A stretch of DNA of 64,000 nucleotides from an uncultured Prolixibacteraceae bacterium (GTDB lineage Bacteria > Bacteroidota > Bacteroidia > Bacteroidales > Prolixibacteraceae): positions 62,001-126,000 of the forward strand of contig CALGIG010000034.1 of NCBI GenBank assembly GCA_937915865.1, given 5' to 3'. The first letter of the stretch is position 1; each line of letters starts with the position of its first letter. Under the pieces are notes generated by a model, which worked only from the letters and a program-made list of their open reading frames with translations, searched no databases and was not told the DNA's origin. A program made the position numbers and the translations under genes. Shown here piece after piece: positions 25,871 to 35,777 of this stretch.

Positions 25871-27508
25871 CTATTCATTTTTCGCAACACCTGATGTGCC
25901 TGTTATTGTTATAGATGGCTTTGAAAAATAGATGTTATTTTTCCAGAACCGGAGTAAAAAATCAATATCATTTAAGAACAGTTTTCCTTCGTTTTCTTGA
26001 AAAAATGGGAGGTTCGATTTACAATGATCGATACAAAACATTGCCAATTCTGTTGACATTTCTTCTGAGAACAACAATCTCATTACCTGATCTTTACTTT
26101 GTTCCGGATCAAAGAACCGGTTGTTGGATAACGGGAAAGCGCTGTTGACACCCAAAGCTACTTCCACGCCGCTTTTAGGGTTAAAAAAGATTAATCCGCT
26201 TTCAGAAACCTCCGAAAAATCAATCGGTTTTTTTTCATCACCAAAAAATCCTTCTGCTTTCGCACGCCTGTCAGCCTCATCCAATTGTTTTTTCGTCAGT
26301 TTTAATGAGTTGTTTAAGTAGTTGGAGTATTCCCCGATAAATTCATTTATTTTTTTGCTTTCGACAAAAGCAATTTGATGCCCACGGTTAAAACCTTTGA
26401 ATGCTTTCAATTGGCGTTCAAGCATTTCATCCATATTCTGTTCCTGATGGTCTAAAAAATTTACAGCGGCGCGGCTTTCGAAGGAATTTTTTTGATCCAA
26501 AACCAAATCGGCGTTAAAGTCATTCATAAAAAATACTCCGGAAAACCACCACTCGCTTTGCCATTTTGCAATACCCATACACACTATTGTGTCAATTTTT
26601 TTCAATTCCTGATGATGGTCAAACGATTTTTTGGTCAAATTAAATCTTCTGCCGGAAGCAATATGCTCGATAAAAATATCTTCATCATCTTGACCTTTGT
26701 ATAAAAAATAGCCGGTTATTTTTTGCGACATATTTCGGATATGGCTACCCTGCGGGTGGTTTCCGCCTAGTATTTCCGAAGCCCATTCTTTACCGGTTAA
26801 AGCCAACAACCTGGTATGTAGCTGGTGAAGTTTGCTATCCCTGTTTTCATTTAATAAAGCTGTTAAATTATGGTTGTCTTCACATTCTTCAATTAGTTCA
26901 AGTTCGGCTATTTGAAGCCTCAAAAAAGTGTCGGGATAAAACAAGTAAGTTTTAAATAAGATCGTGTCGATCAGGCTTCTGACTTTGTAAAAGTCCGTTT
27001 CATTTTCTTCAATCCGGTAATACGATTTCAATACCGGGTTTTCAGGGGCGTTGTCCCATTCTGCATCAAAAACATCGTAAACTTGTGCTGCAATTTCATT
27101 GATAAAGCCATTAAACGGTGTTATAAATCTTTCCTGCTGGATGGTGTTCAAAAAATACCAGATTAAGAGACAAATATCTTGCGGGTTAATCTCACCTTCG
27201 TAATACTCATCGGTAACGTAAAAAGGCAATGGCTTGCGGTAGAGCTTGGTATGCCGTCTTACAAAGGCAGTCCATATCCCGGTCTCCGAGATGATATCCT
27301 CGAAATAAGAGGTAAGAAAGCAGGATAATACGTTTATTTCCTGTCTCTCAAGATACGTTAGTAATAAATACGACTTACTGCCAGAATAAATAGCTTGTTT
27401 AACCTCGTTGCTTAATTTTAGGTAATAAATGTCGGTCGGCACTTGCTTGCTATAAGGCTTAAGCTCCAGCCATTCATTGATATAAATTCGCTCCCTAATG
27501 TTTTTCAT
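25871..27508 (-). CDS. Uncharacterised 545-residue protein linked to SNF2 helicase
   Basis: A soluble protein with no signal peptide or membrane segment. The N-terminal region (INEWLELKPYSKQVPTDIYYLKL) reminds me of the Bacteroidota DUF3843 family, but I cannot confirm that. Mid-protein there is a short beta-rich stretch (GYFLYKGQDDEDIFIEHIASG) that looks like a small SH3- or SEC-C-like insert, followed by IVCMGIAKWQSEWWFSGVFF; the remainder is helical and charged. The gene follows the helicase stop by 5 bases in the same direction, so translation is almost certainly coupled. The partner may therefore regulate or target the helicase. No catalytic motif is visible. Confidence 0.6.
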   Translation of the reverse strand: MKNIRERIYINEWLELKPYSKQVPTDIYYLKLSNEVKQAIYSGSKSYLLLTYLERQEINVLSCFLTSYFEDIISETGIWTAFVRRHTKLYRKPLPFYVTDEYYEGEINPQDICLLIWYFLNTIQQERFITPFNGFINEIAAQVYDVFDAEWDNAPENPVLKSYYRIEENETDFYKVRSLIDTILFKTYLFYPDTFLRLQIAELELIEECEDNHNLTALLNENRDSKLHQLHTRLLALTGKEWASEILGGNHPQGSHIRNMSQKITGYFLYKGQDDEDIFIEHIASGRRFNLTKKSFDHHQELKKIDTIVCMGIAKWQSEWWFSGVFFMNDFNADLVLDQKNSFESRAAVNFLDHQEQNMDEMLERQLKAFKGFNRGHQIAFVESKKINEFIGEYSNYLNNSLKLTKKQLDEADRRAKAEGFFGDEKKPIDFSEVSESGLIFFNPKSGVEVALGVNSAFPLSNNRFFDPEQSKDQVMRLLFSEEMSTELAMFCIDHCKSNLPFFQENEGKLFLNDIDFLLRFWKNNIYFSKPSITITGTSGVAKNE

Positions 27509-27513
27509 GTGGT

Positions 27514-30500
27514 TTAGTTTACTTCCTTTAATATCTCCAGTAATTCTAAGGTTGAGAGTTTTGCGCCTTGGTCTGACCCTTCGAGCAACGAATCGGCCAT
27601 GTTTCGTTTCGTGTGGTGCAACTGCACAATTTTTTCTTCAATTGTATTGTGGGCTACGAGCCGGTAAATGGTTACCGGGCGGGTTTGTCCCATGCGGTGG
27701 GCGCGGTCGCTGGCCTGATCTTCGATGGCAGGGTTCCACCATGGATCGAGATGGATCACATAGTCGGCGGCTGTCAGGTTTAGGCCCAGGCCTCCGGCTT
27801 TCAGGCTTATCAGGAATAAATCGCTTTTGCCAGATTGAAATGCCTTTACAGCTTTTTCCCTTTCAGGAAGTGGTGTTGACCCATCAAGATATTGATAACT
27901 TATTTTCTGCTCGTCGAGTTCGGCCCTGATAATATCTAAATGACCAACAAACTGGCTGAAAACCAGCGCGCGGTGGTTGTTGGCGCGCAGTTCATCAATA
28001 ATTTCGATAAAAGCTACCAGTTTCGACGAAGGCAATTTTACTTTTTTATCGGCCAGTGCAGTATTGCAACAAGCCAGGCGCAGCTTGGTAATTTCGGCCA
28101 ATGCCTGTATGTGTTGTTGTCCGGCAGGCCCGTTGTTACTTTCAATCGTTTCGATGGCATTTCGACGCAGTGCTTCGTAAAATGCCATTTCTTCTCTGCT
28201 AAGTTCCACTGTGCGGGTGATCTCGGTTTTAGCTGGCAGTTCGTCCAAAACTTTGTTTTTCGTCCGTCGCAGAATGAATGGGGCGATCAACTTTTTCAGG
28301 TGGTTACGCTGTTCGGCAATTTCGGTTTTAACATACCGGTTGGTGAATTGCTGAATGGTGCCCAAAAGTCCCGGATTGCAGAACTGGAAAAGGTTCCAGA
28401 GCTCGCCCAAATGATTTTGCACAGGGGTTCCGGTTAGTACAAGCTTAAATCCGGCTGAAATATTCATGGCCGCTTTCGACGATTTGGTCTGGAAGTTTTT
28501 TATAGCATGAGCCTCGTCGAGAATAGCCATTGCCCAATTGATCTTGCTGATGTTTTCTTCTTCGGTTTGCAATAGTCCGTAAGACACAATAAGTACATCA
28601 AAAGGCGACAGCGACTCAAAAACCTGGTCGCGGTTACCTGTTTTTAGCATCACCGGGTTTAAAGTTGGTGCGAATTTCAATAGTTCGTTGCGCCAGTTCG
28701 AAGCTACCGATGCCGGGCACACCACCAACGCAGGCCCGTTTTCGGTCAGGCGCAACAGCATGGCAATGGCCTGTACTGTTTTCCCAAGCCCCATGTCGTC
28801 GGCCAGGCAGGCCCCGGCACCCCATTCGTTTAGTCGCGCCATCCAGCGGAAGCCTTCTTCCTGGTAGGTACGAAGTTCTGCTTCGAGCGTGGCCGGTATT
28901 TCAATAGTTAGTGAGTCGGCATTTTTTATCTTTTTCTGAAGTTCTTTCCATCGCGAGTCGGACTTAAACGAAGCCACTTTACCCGATAAGTCGTTGAGTG
29001 CGTGTGCTGCATAAGGGTTGATGGTTGCTTTGTTTTTTTCGATTTGCACTACCGATTCCAGCTCGTTCAGTTGTTTTTTCAGTTCTTCGGTAAGTGCAAC
29101 GAATTCACCATTATCCAGCTCGATAAATCGTCCGTGCGATTCGCGGTTCTTTTTTAATAGTTCGGCAATGCTGAGGACTGTTTCTTCGTCAATATCCAGC
29201 TCGCCATCGAGTTCGAACCATTGTTTTGCACCTTTTACGCTCATGTGTATTTGCCCGAACGAGACCGATTTACGGATACGGAACCGTTCGCCTTCGGGCC
29301 ATTCAACAACCGCGATGTCGTTATGAGAAGCAATAGTTTCGAGCAATTCGAGGCAATCGTAAGGATCGTTGAAATAAGCTGCCTCTTCGATTAAATCAAC
29401 ATCGAGGCGACTGCCAACCGCATTATTGATCGTATCGGCGCTTGCTGTCTCAATGCTCATTTTTCGAACAGCCACACACTTTTCTCCTGCCAAAGTACCG
29501 TAAACCATTTTCCCACCTTTGCCTGGTTTGAGATAAGGAGGCTCTGTTCCAAGTGGTTTCACGAATATTTCGGCTTTCAGGCCATCGCCCATAGGTACTA
29601 TCTGCACCCTGATTTTGGAATCGGCCTCAATTGTTTTTGCATCGGCATTGGCCTCAGCCAAATGCGAATGAACAGTTACAGCCCCGCTTAATTTCGAGAC
29701 AACTGCCATCAACTTTTCTTTTCCACTCTTCGGTACCGGAATGCCTTTCTTTATAAGCTGTATAATCTCCTTTTGCTTGTTGCTTAGGGTAATAAGTTTG
29801 TAGCGGGTTTGGGTTTCTTTTATAAGCAGAACGTTGCCGTCAGAAATAACGTTAATGTTGGTTTTTAGTACTATTTTGTTACCGCTTTCTTCGGTATAAA
29901 TTTCGGGTTCGGCCTTTACCAGTTCAACCGAAACAGATGGGTTCGATAGCAAAAATAGAAGCGGATGCCCGCAGAGTTCAACAATTGCTTTCTGAAAATT
30001 AAAATCGAACGTGTCTGATCCGTAGTAGTTGTTGTATTGGCTTATGGTTGCGGCAACCCGTTTGTCCTGATCGGTCATTCCATCAACATCGCCTTGCCGT
30101 AGCTTTTTCATAGCGATATTTCGGCCCGCAGTCCAGCCCGATTTTGCGCTATACGTTTGCAGTATGGGCTGGATGATCTCTTTTTCTAAGTTGACCAGAA
30201 AACAAATACGAGTCGATCTTTCGGTTTTTTCGATGGCTTTGGTTGGGTTCGAAAACAATTGGGCCAAACCTTCGAGCTGCATTTCCCAAATTTCTTGCTT
30301 TACAATACGGCTTGTTAAAGGTTGAAAAGAGTCAGCCGGTTGGCTATTTTCTTTAACACTTTCAGAAATTTTCACTCCTGAAGCTTCGAGCATAAAGATC
30401 AAATCGGGAATGAGTAACCCGAATTTCTTCTTTTGGCATTCGGTTAATAAATTTTGTGCTGAAACGACTTCATTTTTGTCGATTTTCCCCCGAACAATAA

Positions 30501-31554
30501 AGGTTACAATCAACTTGAACCATAAAACCAAAGAAGGTTCATATAACGAAAACCGACCGATGTAGTAATTGGCCTTATCCAAATCTTTTTTGAGAAAATA
30601 GAGCAACGAAAGCAGGGGTTCAATTCCATCTGGTTCATTTTTCAATAACTTATTGATAAACGTTTCGGCCTTTTCAGGTTTGAATTTTGATGAATCGAAT
30701 ACAAACGACAGCCAATAAAAGAACTCGCGTTCAGGATAAACGACTGGTTTCGATTTTCGGGTGCCGTCGTAGCCTGTTGTGCGCGCCTGGTCGAATAATT
30801 TCACCATTTCGTCATAGTTGCCATAAAAAACGGCAATCATTGCCTTCAATAGCAAAGCATCATGATTTTCGATTGGGGCTACACGATTTTGGGCTTCGGC
30901 AAGGTTTCCCCTGAAAAATTCAATTTCGGCATATTGTATTTCCCGCTGATGGTTAATCCCGTTGAATGGTCTTTCTCCCTCAAAGAAAAAAGCTAGATGT
31001 TCTGCAAAACTAAAATGTTGGATAGCATACCGTTGTATTATTCTAAGGATATTATACGAAAAAGACAGATTGTACCTGAAAACCTTTTGGTAGTCAGGTA
31101 TATTGAGCATAGGTATGAACAAATGGTAAAATTCGTACGGGTGAGATAAAACGTAGTCTATTTTATAGGAGACAGACGGCGATGTATTGTCGGTGAAAGC
31201 GGCAACTATAAATTCACGGAACTTATCATCGGTGTTGGTATTCCAGGAGTACCAGGAATCTCGAAATTGGGTTGCGAATTTGATATATTTTTGCTGAACG
31301 AGTAATTTTGGCAGTAACAGGAATGAAAACTCAAATTGAACGCTTACCTGGTTGTTTACACTTTCCAGAAAGCCTTGTTTGATTAGAGAATCAATTGCTT
31401 TGGAAATATTGGCCTGCGTGATCTTCAATGGAAGCCATTCCTGTAACAACCGTGGAATTTCTCTTTTTTGTGTATGCGACCACTTGACTGTAAGCAAATT
31501 AACTAGTTCTTTTTCTTCGTAAGAAAGTAATTCGTAAGCATCCGGTAAATTCAT
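27514..31554 (-). CDS. SNF2-family DEAD/DEAH-box helicase with large N-terminal region
   Basis: A 1346-residue Swi2/Snf2-type ATPase. The C-terminal half has all expected motifs: Walker A DDMGLGKTVQA (lysine near 925), DEAH box ILDEAH (near 1012), ILTGTPVQN-like LVLTGTPVQNHLGELW, and the helicase C domain with KAGGLGLNLTAADYV and DRAHRMGQTRPV (near 1280). The N-terminal 75 residues look like a winged helix, and a long helical region of about 500 residues precedes the ATPase, with an internal beta-rich module. The likely activity is ATP-driven translocation on DNA or protein-DNA remodelling. It is the first gene of a two-gene operon with an unknown protein. Confidence 0.85.
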   Translation of the reverse strand: MNLPDAYELLSYEEKELVNLLTVKWSHTQKREIPRLLQEWLPLKITQANISKAIDSLIKQGFLESVNNQVSVQFEFSFLLLPKLLVQQKYIKFATQFRDSWYSWNTNTDDKFREFIVAAFTDNTSPSVSYKIDYVLSHPYEFYHLFIPMLNIPDYQKVFRYNLSFSYNILRIIQRYAIQHFSFAEHLAFFFEGERPFNGINHQREIQYAEIEFFRGNLAEAQNRVAPIENHDALLLKAMIAVFYGNYDEMVKLFDQARTTGYDGTRKSKPVVYPEREFFYWLSFVFDSSKFKPEKAETFINKLLKNEPDGIEPLLSLLYFLKKDLDKANYYIGRFSLYEPSLVLWFKLIVTFIVRGKIDKNEVVSAQNLLTECQKKKFGLLIPDLIFMLEASGVKISESVKENSQPADSFQPLTSRIVKQEIWEMQLEGLAQLFSNPTKAIEKTERSTRICFLVNLEKEIIQPILQTYSAKSGWTAGRNIAMKKLRQGDVDGMTDQDKRVAATISQYNNYYGSDTFDFNFQKAIVELCGHPLLFLLSNPSVSVELVKAEPEIYTEESGNKIVLKTNINVISDGNVLLIKETQTRYKLITLSNKQKEIIQLIKKGIPVPKSGKEKLMAVVSKLSGAVTVHSHLAEANADAKTIEADSKIRVQIVPMGDGLKAEIFVKPLGTEPPYLKPGKGGKMVYGTLAGEKCVAVRKMSIETASADTINNAVGSRLDVDLIEEAAYFNDPYDCLELLETIASHNDIAVVEWPEGERFRIRKSVSFGQIHMSVKGAKQWFELDGELDIDEETVLSIAELLKKNRESHGRFIELDNGEFVALTEELKKQLNELESVVQIEKNKATINPYAAHALNDLSGKVASFKSDSRWKELQKKIKNADSLTIEIPATLEAELRTYQEEGFRWMARLNEWGAGACLADDMGLGKTVQAIAMLLRLTENGPALVVCPASVASNWRNELLKFAPTLNPVMLKTGNRDQVFESLSPFDVLIVSYGLLQTEEENISKINWAMAILDEAHAIKNFQTKSSKAAMNISAGFKLVLTGTPVQNHLGELWNLFQFCNPGLLGTIQQFTNRYVKTEIAEQRNHLKKLIAPFILRRTKNKVLDELPAKTEITRTVELSREEMAFYEALRRNAIETIESNNGPAGQQHIQALAEITKLRLACCNTALADKKVKLPSSKLVAFIEIIDELRANNHRALVFSQFVGHLDIIRAELDEQKISYQYLDGSTPLPEREKAVKAFQSGKSDLFLISLKAGGLGLNLTAADYVIHLDPWWNPAIEDQASDRAHRMGQTRPVTIYRLVAHNTIEEKIVQLHHTKRNMADSLLEGSDQGAKLSTLELLEILKEVN

Positions 31555-31770
31555 GCCTTAATCGTTTATTTTGAAATTTGATGTGAAAATAATACAACCC
31601 TGAAATTTAACTTCATGTTTTACATTTTCTTGTTCGGATTTTCCTGATGTTTAAACTTCAGCTAAAGTGTGTGCCTGTTTACAAATAATTGACATTAAGC
31701 ATATTTTGTGGTTTCATCCGTCCGATGTAACTGATAATGCCCTTTATCAGTTATTTTTGAATAAAATTGA

Positions 31771-32238
31771 ATGACGATGGAAGAACCAGTTTTAAACGAT
31801 CATAACAAGCAGGAATACCCGCCAATGCACACGGCTGAGCATATCCTGAACCAAACAATGGTGCGCATGTTTGGCTGTCCGCGTTCGAAATCGAGCCATA
31901 TCGAGCGAAAAAAGAGCAAGTGCGATTATCTGCTTCCCGAAGCTCCAACTGTTGGAAAAATTCAGGAAATTGAGGCAAAAGTGAACGAAGTCATCAGACA
32001 AAATCTGCCGGTGGGTGTTTCTTTTGTCCAGCGCGATGAAGTGCCCGCCAGTGTTGATTTGAGCAAACTTCCGGAAGACAGCAGCGAAACTTTGCGGTTG
32101 GTTTCAGTTGGCGACTACGACGTGTGTGCCTGCATTGGTCAGCATGTTTCCAACACGTCGGAAATCGGAACTTTTCGCATTATCAGTTCCGATTTTGCTG
32201 ATGGACGGCTTCGGATAAGGTTTAAGCTGGAGATGTAG
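31771..32238 (+). CDS. Stand-alone AlaX-like aminoacyl-tRNA editing domain
   Basis: A 155-residue protein resembling the second half of the alanyl- and threonyl-tRNA synthetase editing domain. The zinc-binding histidine pair is visible in HTAEHIL (residues 20-26) and the second zinc pair in VCACIGQHVSNTSEIG near 120-130 (C..H). Free-standing AlaX proteins hydrolyse mischarged Ser- or Gly-tRNA(Ala) in trans. It is short compared with full AlaX, lacking the N-terminal glycine-rich beta part, which resembles the AlaX-S class. It starts at ATG 31771 with a second ATG two codons later. It is a single gene. Confidence 0.72.
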   Translation: MTMEEPVLNDHNKQEYPPMHTAEHILNQTMVRMFGCPRSKSSHIERKKSKCDYLLPEAPTVGKIQEIEAKVNEVIRQNLPVGVSFVQRDEVPASVDLSKLPEDSSETLRLVSVGDYDVCACIGQHVSNTSEIGTFRIISSDFADGRLRIRFKLEM

Positions 32239-32525
32239 TTTAGTCATGAATAAGGGTAAAAAATGCTAATTTGACCTAGCGATAAGCTGTACAAATACGA
32301 AAATTAGTACAATAACATTATTGCTTTGCCACCTTAATGGCTTGTTGCTCAATGTAAACTGTTTATTTTTGTCTGCTCACGGTGTATATGTCGGTAAAGC
32401 AAAAAACGAATAGTTATACTTATTCTCTTATTTTCTAGTTTTGTTATAAAAATTAGTGTCGTTTTTACTTTTATACTATTTCTTCCATATTTGCAGGTAA
32501 ATAACAACTGATAAACCTACCTGAT

Positions 32526-35138
32526 ATGAAAAGAATTCAGCTTCTCCCTTTTTTTCTCATCCTAATTGTCCCCAGAATATTTGCATCAACAGAAATAATA
32601 CCTAACGAACCAGATTCAGCTTATCTGTTTGCCTACTCAACCGAAAAGAATGCCAACACCAATGGGCTTCATTTTGCCTGGAGCACCGACGAAAAAAATT
32701 GGGTATCGATTGGTCCCGAAATGCGTTTTTTATTTAGTGATTATGGCCGTTGGGGTGTGGAAAAAAAGATGGTCGCCCCTTACCTGTTTCAGTCGCCTGA
32801 TGGAACTTGGCATTGTGTATGGAGTTTAAATGACCACATTGGCGCTTTTGCCCACTCTGAATCGAAGGACCTGATTTATTGGCTACCTCAAACATATCCT
32901 ACTGTTATCAAAGACAACAATTGCCTTGATCCTGCAATCTCATATAGTAAAGCTGATAATCAATACAAAATCACCTGGTTAAGTAAAGCTCATGGATATT
33001 CAAAAACCTTTTGTGTAACTACCAGCGATTTTAAAGTTTATTCGCCAACACAGGAAATTCAATCATTTGAAAGGGAAAATAACCGAAAACAGGTAATAGT
33101 TAATGGCAAAACCGAAACAGGAACAATTCATAAAATATCGTGGAAATTGCTTGAAACATTGCTCGACCAACAAAAACTAAAAGAATATCGCGATCAACAA
33201 TGGGCTGAAACGACGAAAACCGACTCCATAAGATTTGCTTCATTAAAATCGGTAAATGCGTCAGTAACAATAGATAACTCTAAATGCAAAAAAATCAGTG
33301 ATATGTTGATTGGTGCCTTTTTTGAAGATATTAATTATGCTGCTGATGGGGGATTATACGCTGAACTGATCCAAAACCGTGATTTTGAATATGTATTAAG
33401 CGATAAGGAGGGACGCGACAAAGATTGGAATAGTTTAAAAGCCTGGAGTGTGAAAGGAAATGGAACAACATTAACAATCGACTCTATTTCTCCAATCGAT
33501 GCAAACAACCCACATTACGCTGTACTTCAAATTACCAGACCTGGCGCTTTTTTTCAGAACGAAGGATACGATGGAATTTCAATCAAATCAGGAGAAAAAT
33601 ATAACTTTTCAGCCTTTCTGCGTAATCCCGACAACGAATATAAAAAACTGATCATAAGGTTTTCCGGTGAAAATGGAGAAAGCTATGGCGAGTCAACGAT
33701 CTCGATAAATTCAATAAAATGGGAAAAGATAGAAACAGCAATTACTGCAAATAAAACCGTGCCCAATGCACGCTTATACATTTGTCCCCAAACTTCAGGT
33801 ATAATTGACCTGGATATGATTTCACTATTTCCACAGAAGACATTTAAAAACCGAAAAAACGGGTTACGGGCTGATTTGGCACAGATCATTGCTGACATTC
33901 AACCTCGGTTTATTCGTTTCCCGGGTGGCTGTGTTTCGCACGGTGATGGAATTGCAAATATTTACAGGTGGAAAAATACAATTGGACCACTTGAGTCGCG
34001 CAAACCGCAAAAAAACTTATGGGGTTATCACCAATCGGTAGGTCTGGGATATTTCGAGTACTTCCAATTCTGCGAGGATATCGGGGCTCAACCAGTACCG
34101 GTAATTGCGGCAGGGGTTCCCTGCCAGAACTCAGCAACCGGAGGCGCTGGTCAACAAGGAGGTATTCCTATGTGCGATATGGGCCAATATGTTCAGGATG
34201 TTCTCGATTTGATTGAGTGGGCTAATGACGATGAAAAAACCAAATGGGGGAAAATTAGGGCCAGGACTGGACATCCGGAACCATTTCACCTGAAATACAT
34301 TGGAATTGGGAATGAAGATTTGATTAACGATATTTTCGAAGAACGCTTTACAATGATTTTTAATGCCATCAAAGAAAAACACCCTGAGATTACCGTTATA
34401 GGGACAGTAGGGCCCTTTTTTGAAGGAACTGACTATGTTGAAGGATGGAAAATTGCCACTAAGCTAAGTGTTCCGATGGTTGACGAACATTATTACGAAT
34501 CGCCTGGCTGGTTTATCCACAATCAGCAATTTTACGATAAGTACGACAGGTCGAAACCTAAGGTTTATCTTGGAGAATATGCCTCGCATTTACCAGGCCG
34601 GCCAACGAACATAGAAACAGCTCTTTCAGAAGCACTTTATCTAACAGCGCTGGAACGAAATGGCGACATCGTAAGTATGGCTTCTTATGCCCCATTGCTG
34701 GCTAAGGAAGCTCATACTCAATGGAATCCCGATCTCATTTATTTTAACAACAACGAAGTAAAACCGACTGTTGATTATTTTGTACAGAAACTTTATGGTC
34801 AGAACTCAGGAGATGTATATGTGCACAGCGAAGTAAAGCTTTCTGAAAATAGCGAATCGGTTTCAAAACGCTTCGCTATTTCAACCGTTCGTAATAGCGG
34901 CACCAACGACTTAATTATTAAGCTCGTTAATATGCTTCCGGTAAAAGTAAACACCCAGATTAACCTGGCAGCATTTGATAAAATTGATCCCAGGGCCATT
35001 CGTACTGTCTTAACCGGAACGCCTGATGATAATAAAGCAAGGCCGCTAACTGATACGATAGATGTTTCTTCTGAGAGTTCAATCTCGTTACCTGCATATT
35101 CGTTTACAATTCTGAGGATAAAGCTTACAAATAAATAG
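32526..35138 (+). CDS. Alpha-L-arabinofuranosidase (GH51) with N-terminal propeller-like domain
   Basis: An exported glycosidase of 870 residues. A signal peptide ends near FAS. Residues 25-190 have blade-like repeats (GLHFAWSTDEKNW, GTWHCVWSLND, AISYSKADNQYKITW) that resemble a GH43-type five-bladed propeller, apparently partial. A carbohydrate-binding-like beta domain (about 320-430) and the GH51 TIM barrel follow. The acid/base E597 is in YIGIGNED, and the nucleophile E684 in YLGEYAS; both are intact. It would release arabinofuranose from plant-type polysaccharides in the periplasm. Not in an obvious polysaccharide-utilisation locus. Whether the N-terminal propeller is catalytic cannot be told. 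Confidence 0.85.
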   Translation: MKRIQLLPFFLILIVPRIFASTEIIPNEPDSAYLFAYSTEKNANTNGLHFAWSTDEKNWVSIGPEMRFLFSDYGRWGVEKKMVAPYLFQSPDGTWHCVWSLNDHIGAFAHSESKDLIYWLPQTYPTVIKDNNCLDPAISYSKADNQYKITWLSKAHGYSKTFCVTTSDFKVYSPTQEIQSFERENNRKQVIVNGKTETGTIHKISWKLLETLLDQQKLKEYRDQQWAETTKTDSIRFASLKSVNASVTIDNSKCKKISDMLIGAFFEDINYAADGGLYAELIQNRDFEYVLSDKEGRDKDWNSLKAWSVKGNGTTLTIDSISPIDANNPHYAVLQITRPGAFFQNEGYDGISIKSGEKYNFSAFLRNPDNEYKKLIIRFSGENGESYGESTISINSIKWEKIETAITANKTVPNARLYICPQTSGIIDLDMISLFPQKTFKNRKNGLRADLAQIIADIQPRFIRFPGGCVSHGDGIANIYRWKNTIGPLESRKPQKNLWGYHQSVGLGYFEYFQFCEDIGAQPVPVIAAGVPCQNSATGGAGQQGGIPMCDMGQYVQDVLDLIEWANDDEKTKWGKIRARTGHPEPFHLKYIGIGNEDLINDIFEERFTMIFNAIKEKHPEITVIGTVGPFFEGTDYVEGWKIATKLSVPMVDEHYYESPGWFIHNQQFYDKYDRSKPKVYLGEYASHLPGRPTNIETALSEALYLTALERNGDIVSMASYAPLLAKEAHTQWNPDLIYFNNNEVKPTVDYFVQKLYGQNSGDVYVHSEVKLSENSESVSKRFAISTVRNSGTNDLIIKLVNMLPVKVNTQINLAAFDKIDPRAIRTVLTGTPDDNKARPLTDTIDVSSESSISLPAYSFTILRIKLTNK

Positions 35139-35241
35139 CTTAAATTGCTGATTATAAATGTATTTAATTGATCACCATCAATAAATAATAATTATAACAA
35201 AGAAATTTTTAAAAGAGGTGGCTTATCCAAGAATGTTTCGG

Positions 35242-35249
35242 TATATTTG
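35242..35249 (+). promoter_or_regulatory. -7 box for the receiver-domain regulator
   Basis: TATATTTG matches TAnnTTTG and lies 29 bases before the ATG at 35279. No -33 TTTG box is visible at the usual distance. Confidence 0.4.
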
Positions 35250-35278
35250 ATAAATTAAAATCTAATCAGTCAATTAAA

Positions 35279-35653
35279 ATGAACCCGGATGCTTCGCCCG
35301 TAATCCTGATTGCAGAAGACGTTGAGTCGAACTTCTTATATTTAAAGGCTGTTCTTAGTAAACTAAGGGCAACTGTTTTCTGGGCAAAAAACGGAATTGA
35401 AGCAATAGAAATTTGTGAGAACAACCCAATTGATGTTGTGTTAATGGACTTGCAAATGCCCGATATGAACGGTTATGAAGCTACTGAAATTCTGAAAAAG
35501 AGGCTTCCACATATTCCAATAATCGCACAAACAGCTTTTGCAATGTCCGACGACCGCGAGAAGGCTTTGGAGGCCGGTTGTGATGACTATTTGGCAAAAC
35601 CAATCAAGTCGAAAGACTTGTTGTCTGCTGTTGAAAAATATATTAAAGGTTAA
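35279..35653 (+). CDS. Stand-alone response regulator receiver domain
   Basis: A 124-residue CheY-like protein with no output domain. The acidic pocket (AED near 12-14), phosphorylatable D57 (VVLMDLQMPDMNG), the T/S switch region (IAQTAFAM) and the lysine (YLAKPI) are all present. Such receivers often take phosphate from hybrid kinases; no hybrid kinase is adjacent, although the PocR-PAS kinase at 40.7 kb could be a partner. It is a single gene with its own promoter and terminator. Confidence 0.88.
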   Translation: MNPDASPVILIAEDVESNFLYLKAVLSKLRATVFWAKNGIEAIEICENNPIDVVLMDLQMPDMNGYEATEILKKRLPHIPIIAQTAFAMSDDREKALEAGCDDYLAKPIKSKDLLSAVEKYIKG

Positions 35654-35674
35654 GAACAAGAACCTATGTCACGC

Positions 35675-35710
35675 AAAAAACGTCCATCAAAATTTCGATG
35701 GACGTTTTTT
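35675..35710 (+). terminator. Terminator of the receiver gene
   Basis: Perfect 14-bp stem AAAAAACGTCCATC / GATGGACGTTTTTT with an 8-base loop ending in a T tract, 21 bases after the receiver stop codon. Confidence 0.92.
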
Positions 35711-35777
35711 GTAATGTTGAAATCGTTTTATTTACACATCAATAATTACTTTTACAGCCAATTAACAGAGAAGAGAT

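Noticed and set aside
27245..27260. CGTCTTACA resembling the ECF -10 box
   Set aside because: It lies inside a coding region on the opposite strand and has no TGTAAC element at the right distance.
27498..28907. Several plus-strand open frames across the SNF2 helicase
   Set aside because: They mirror the helicase codons and lack any family features.
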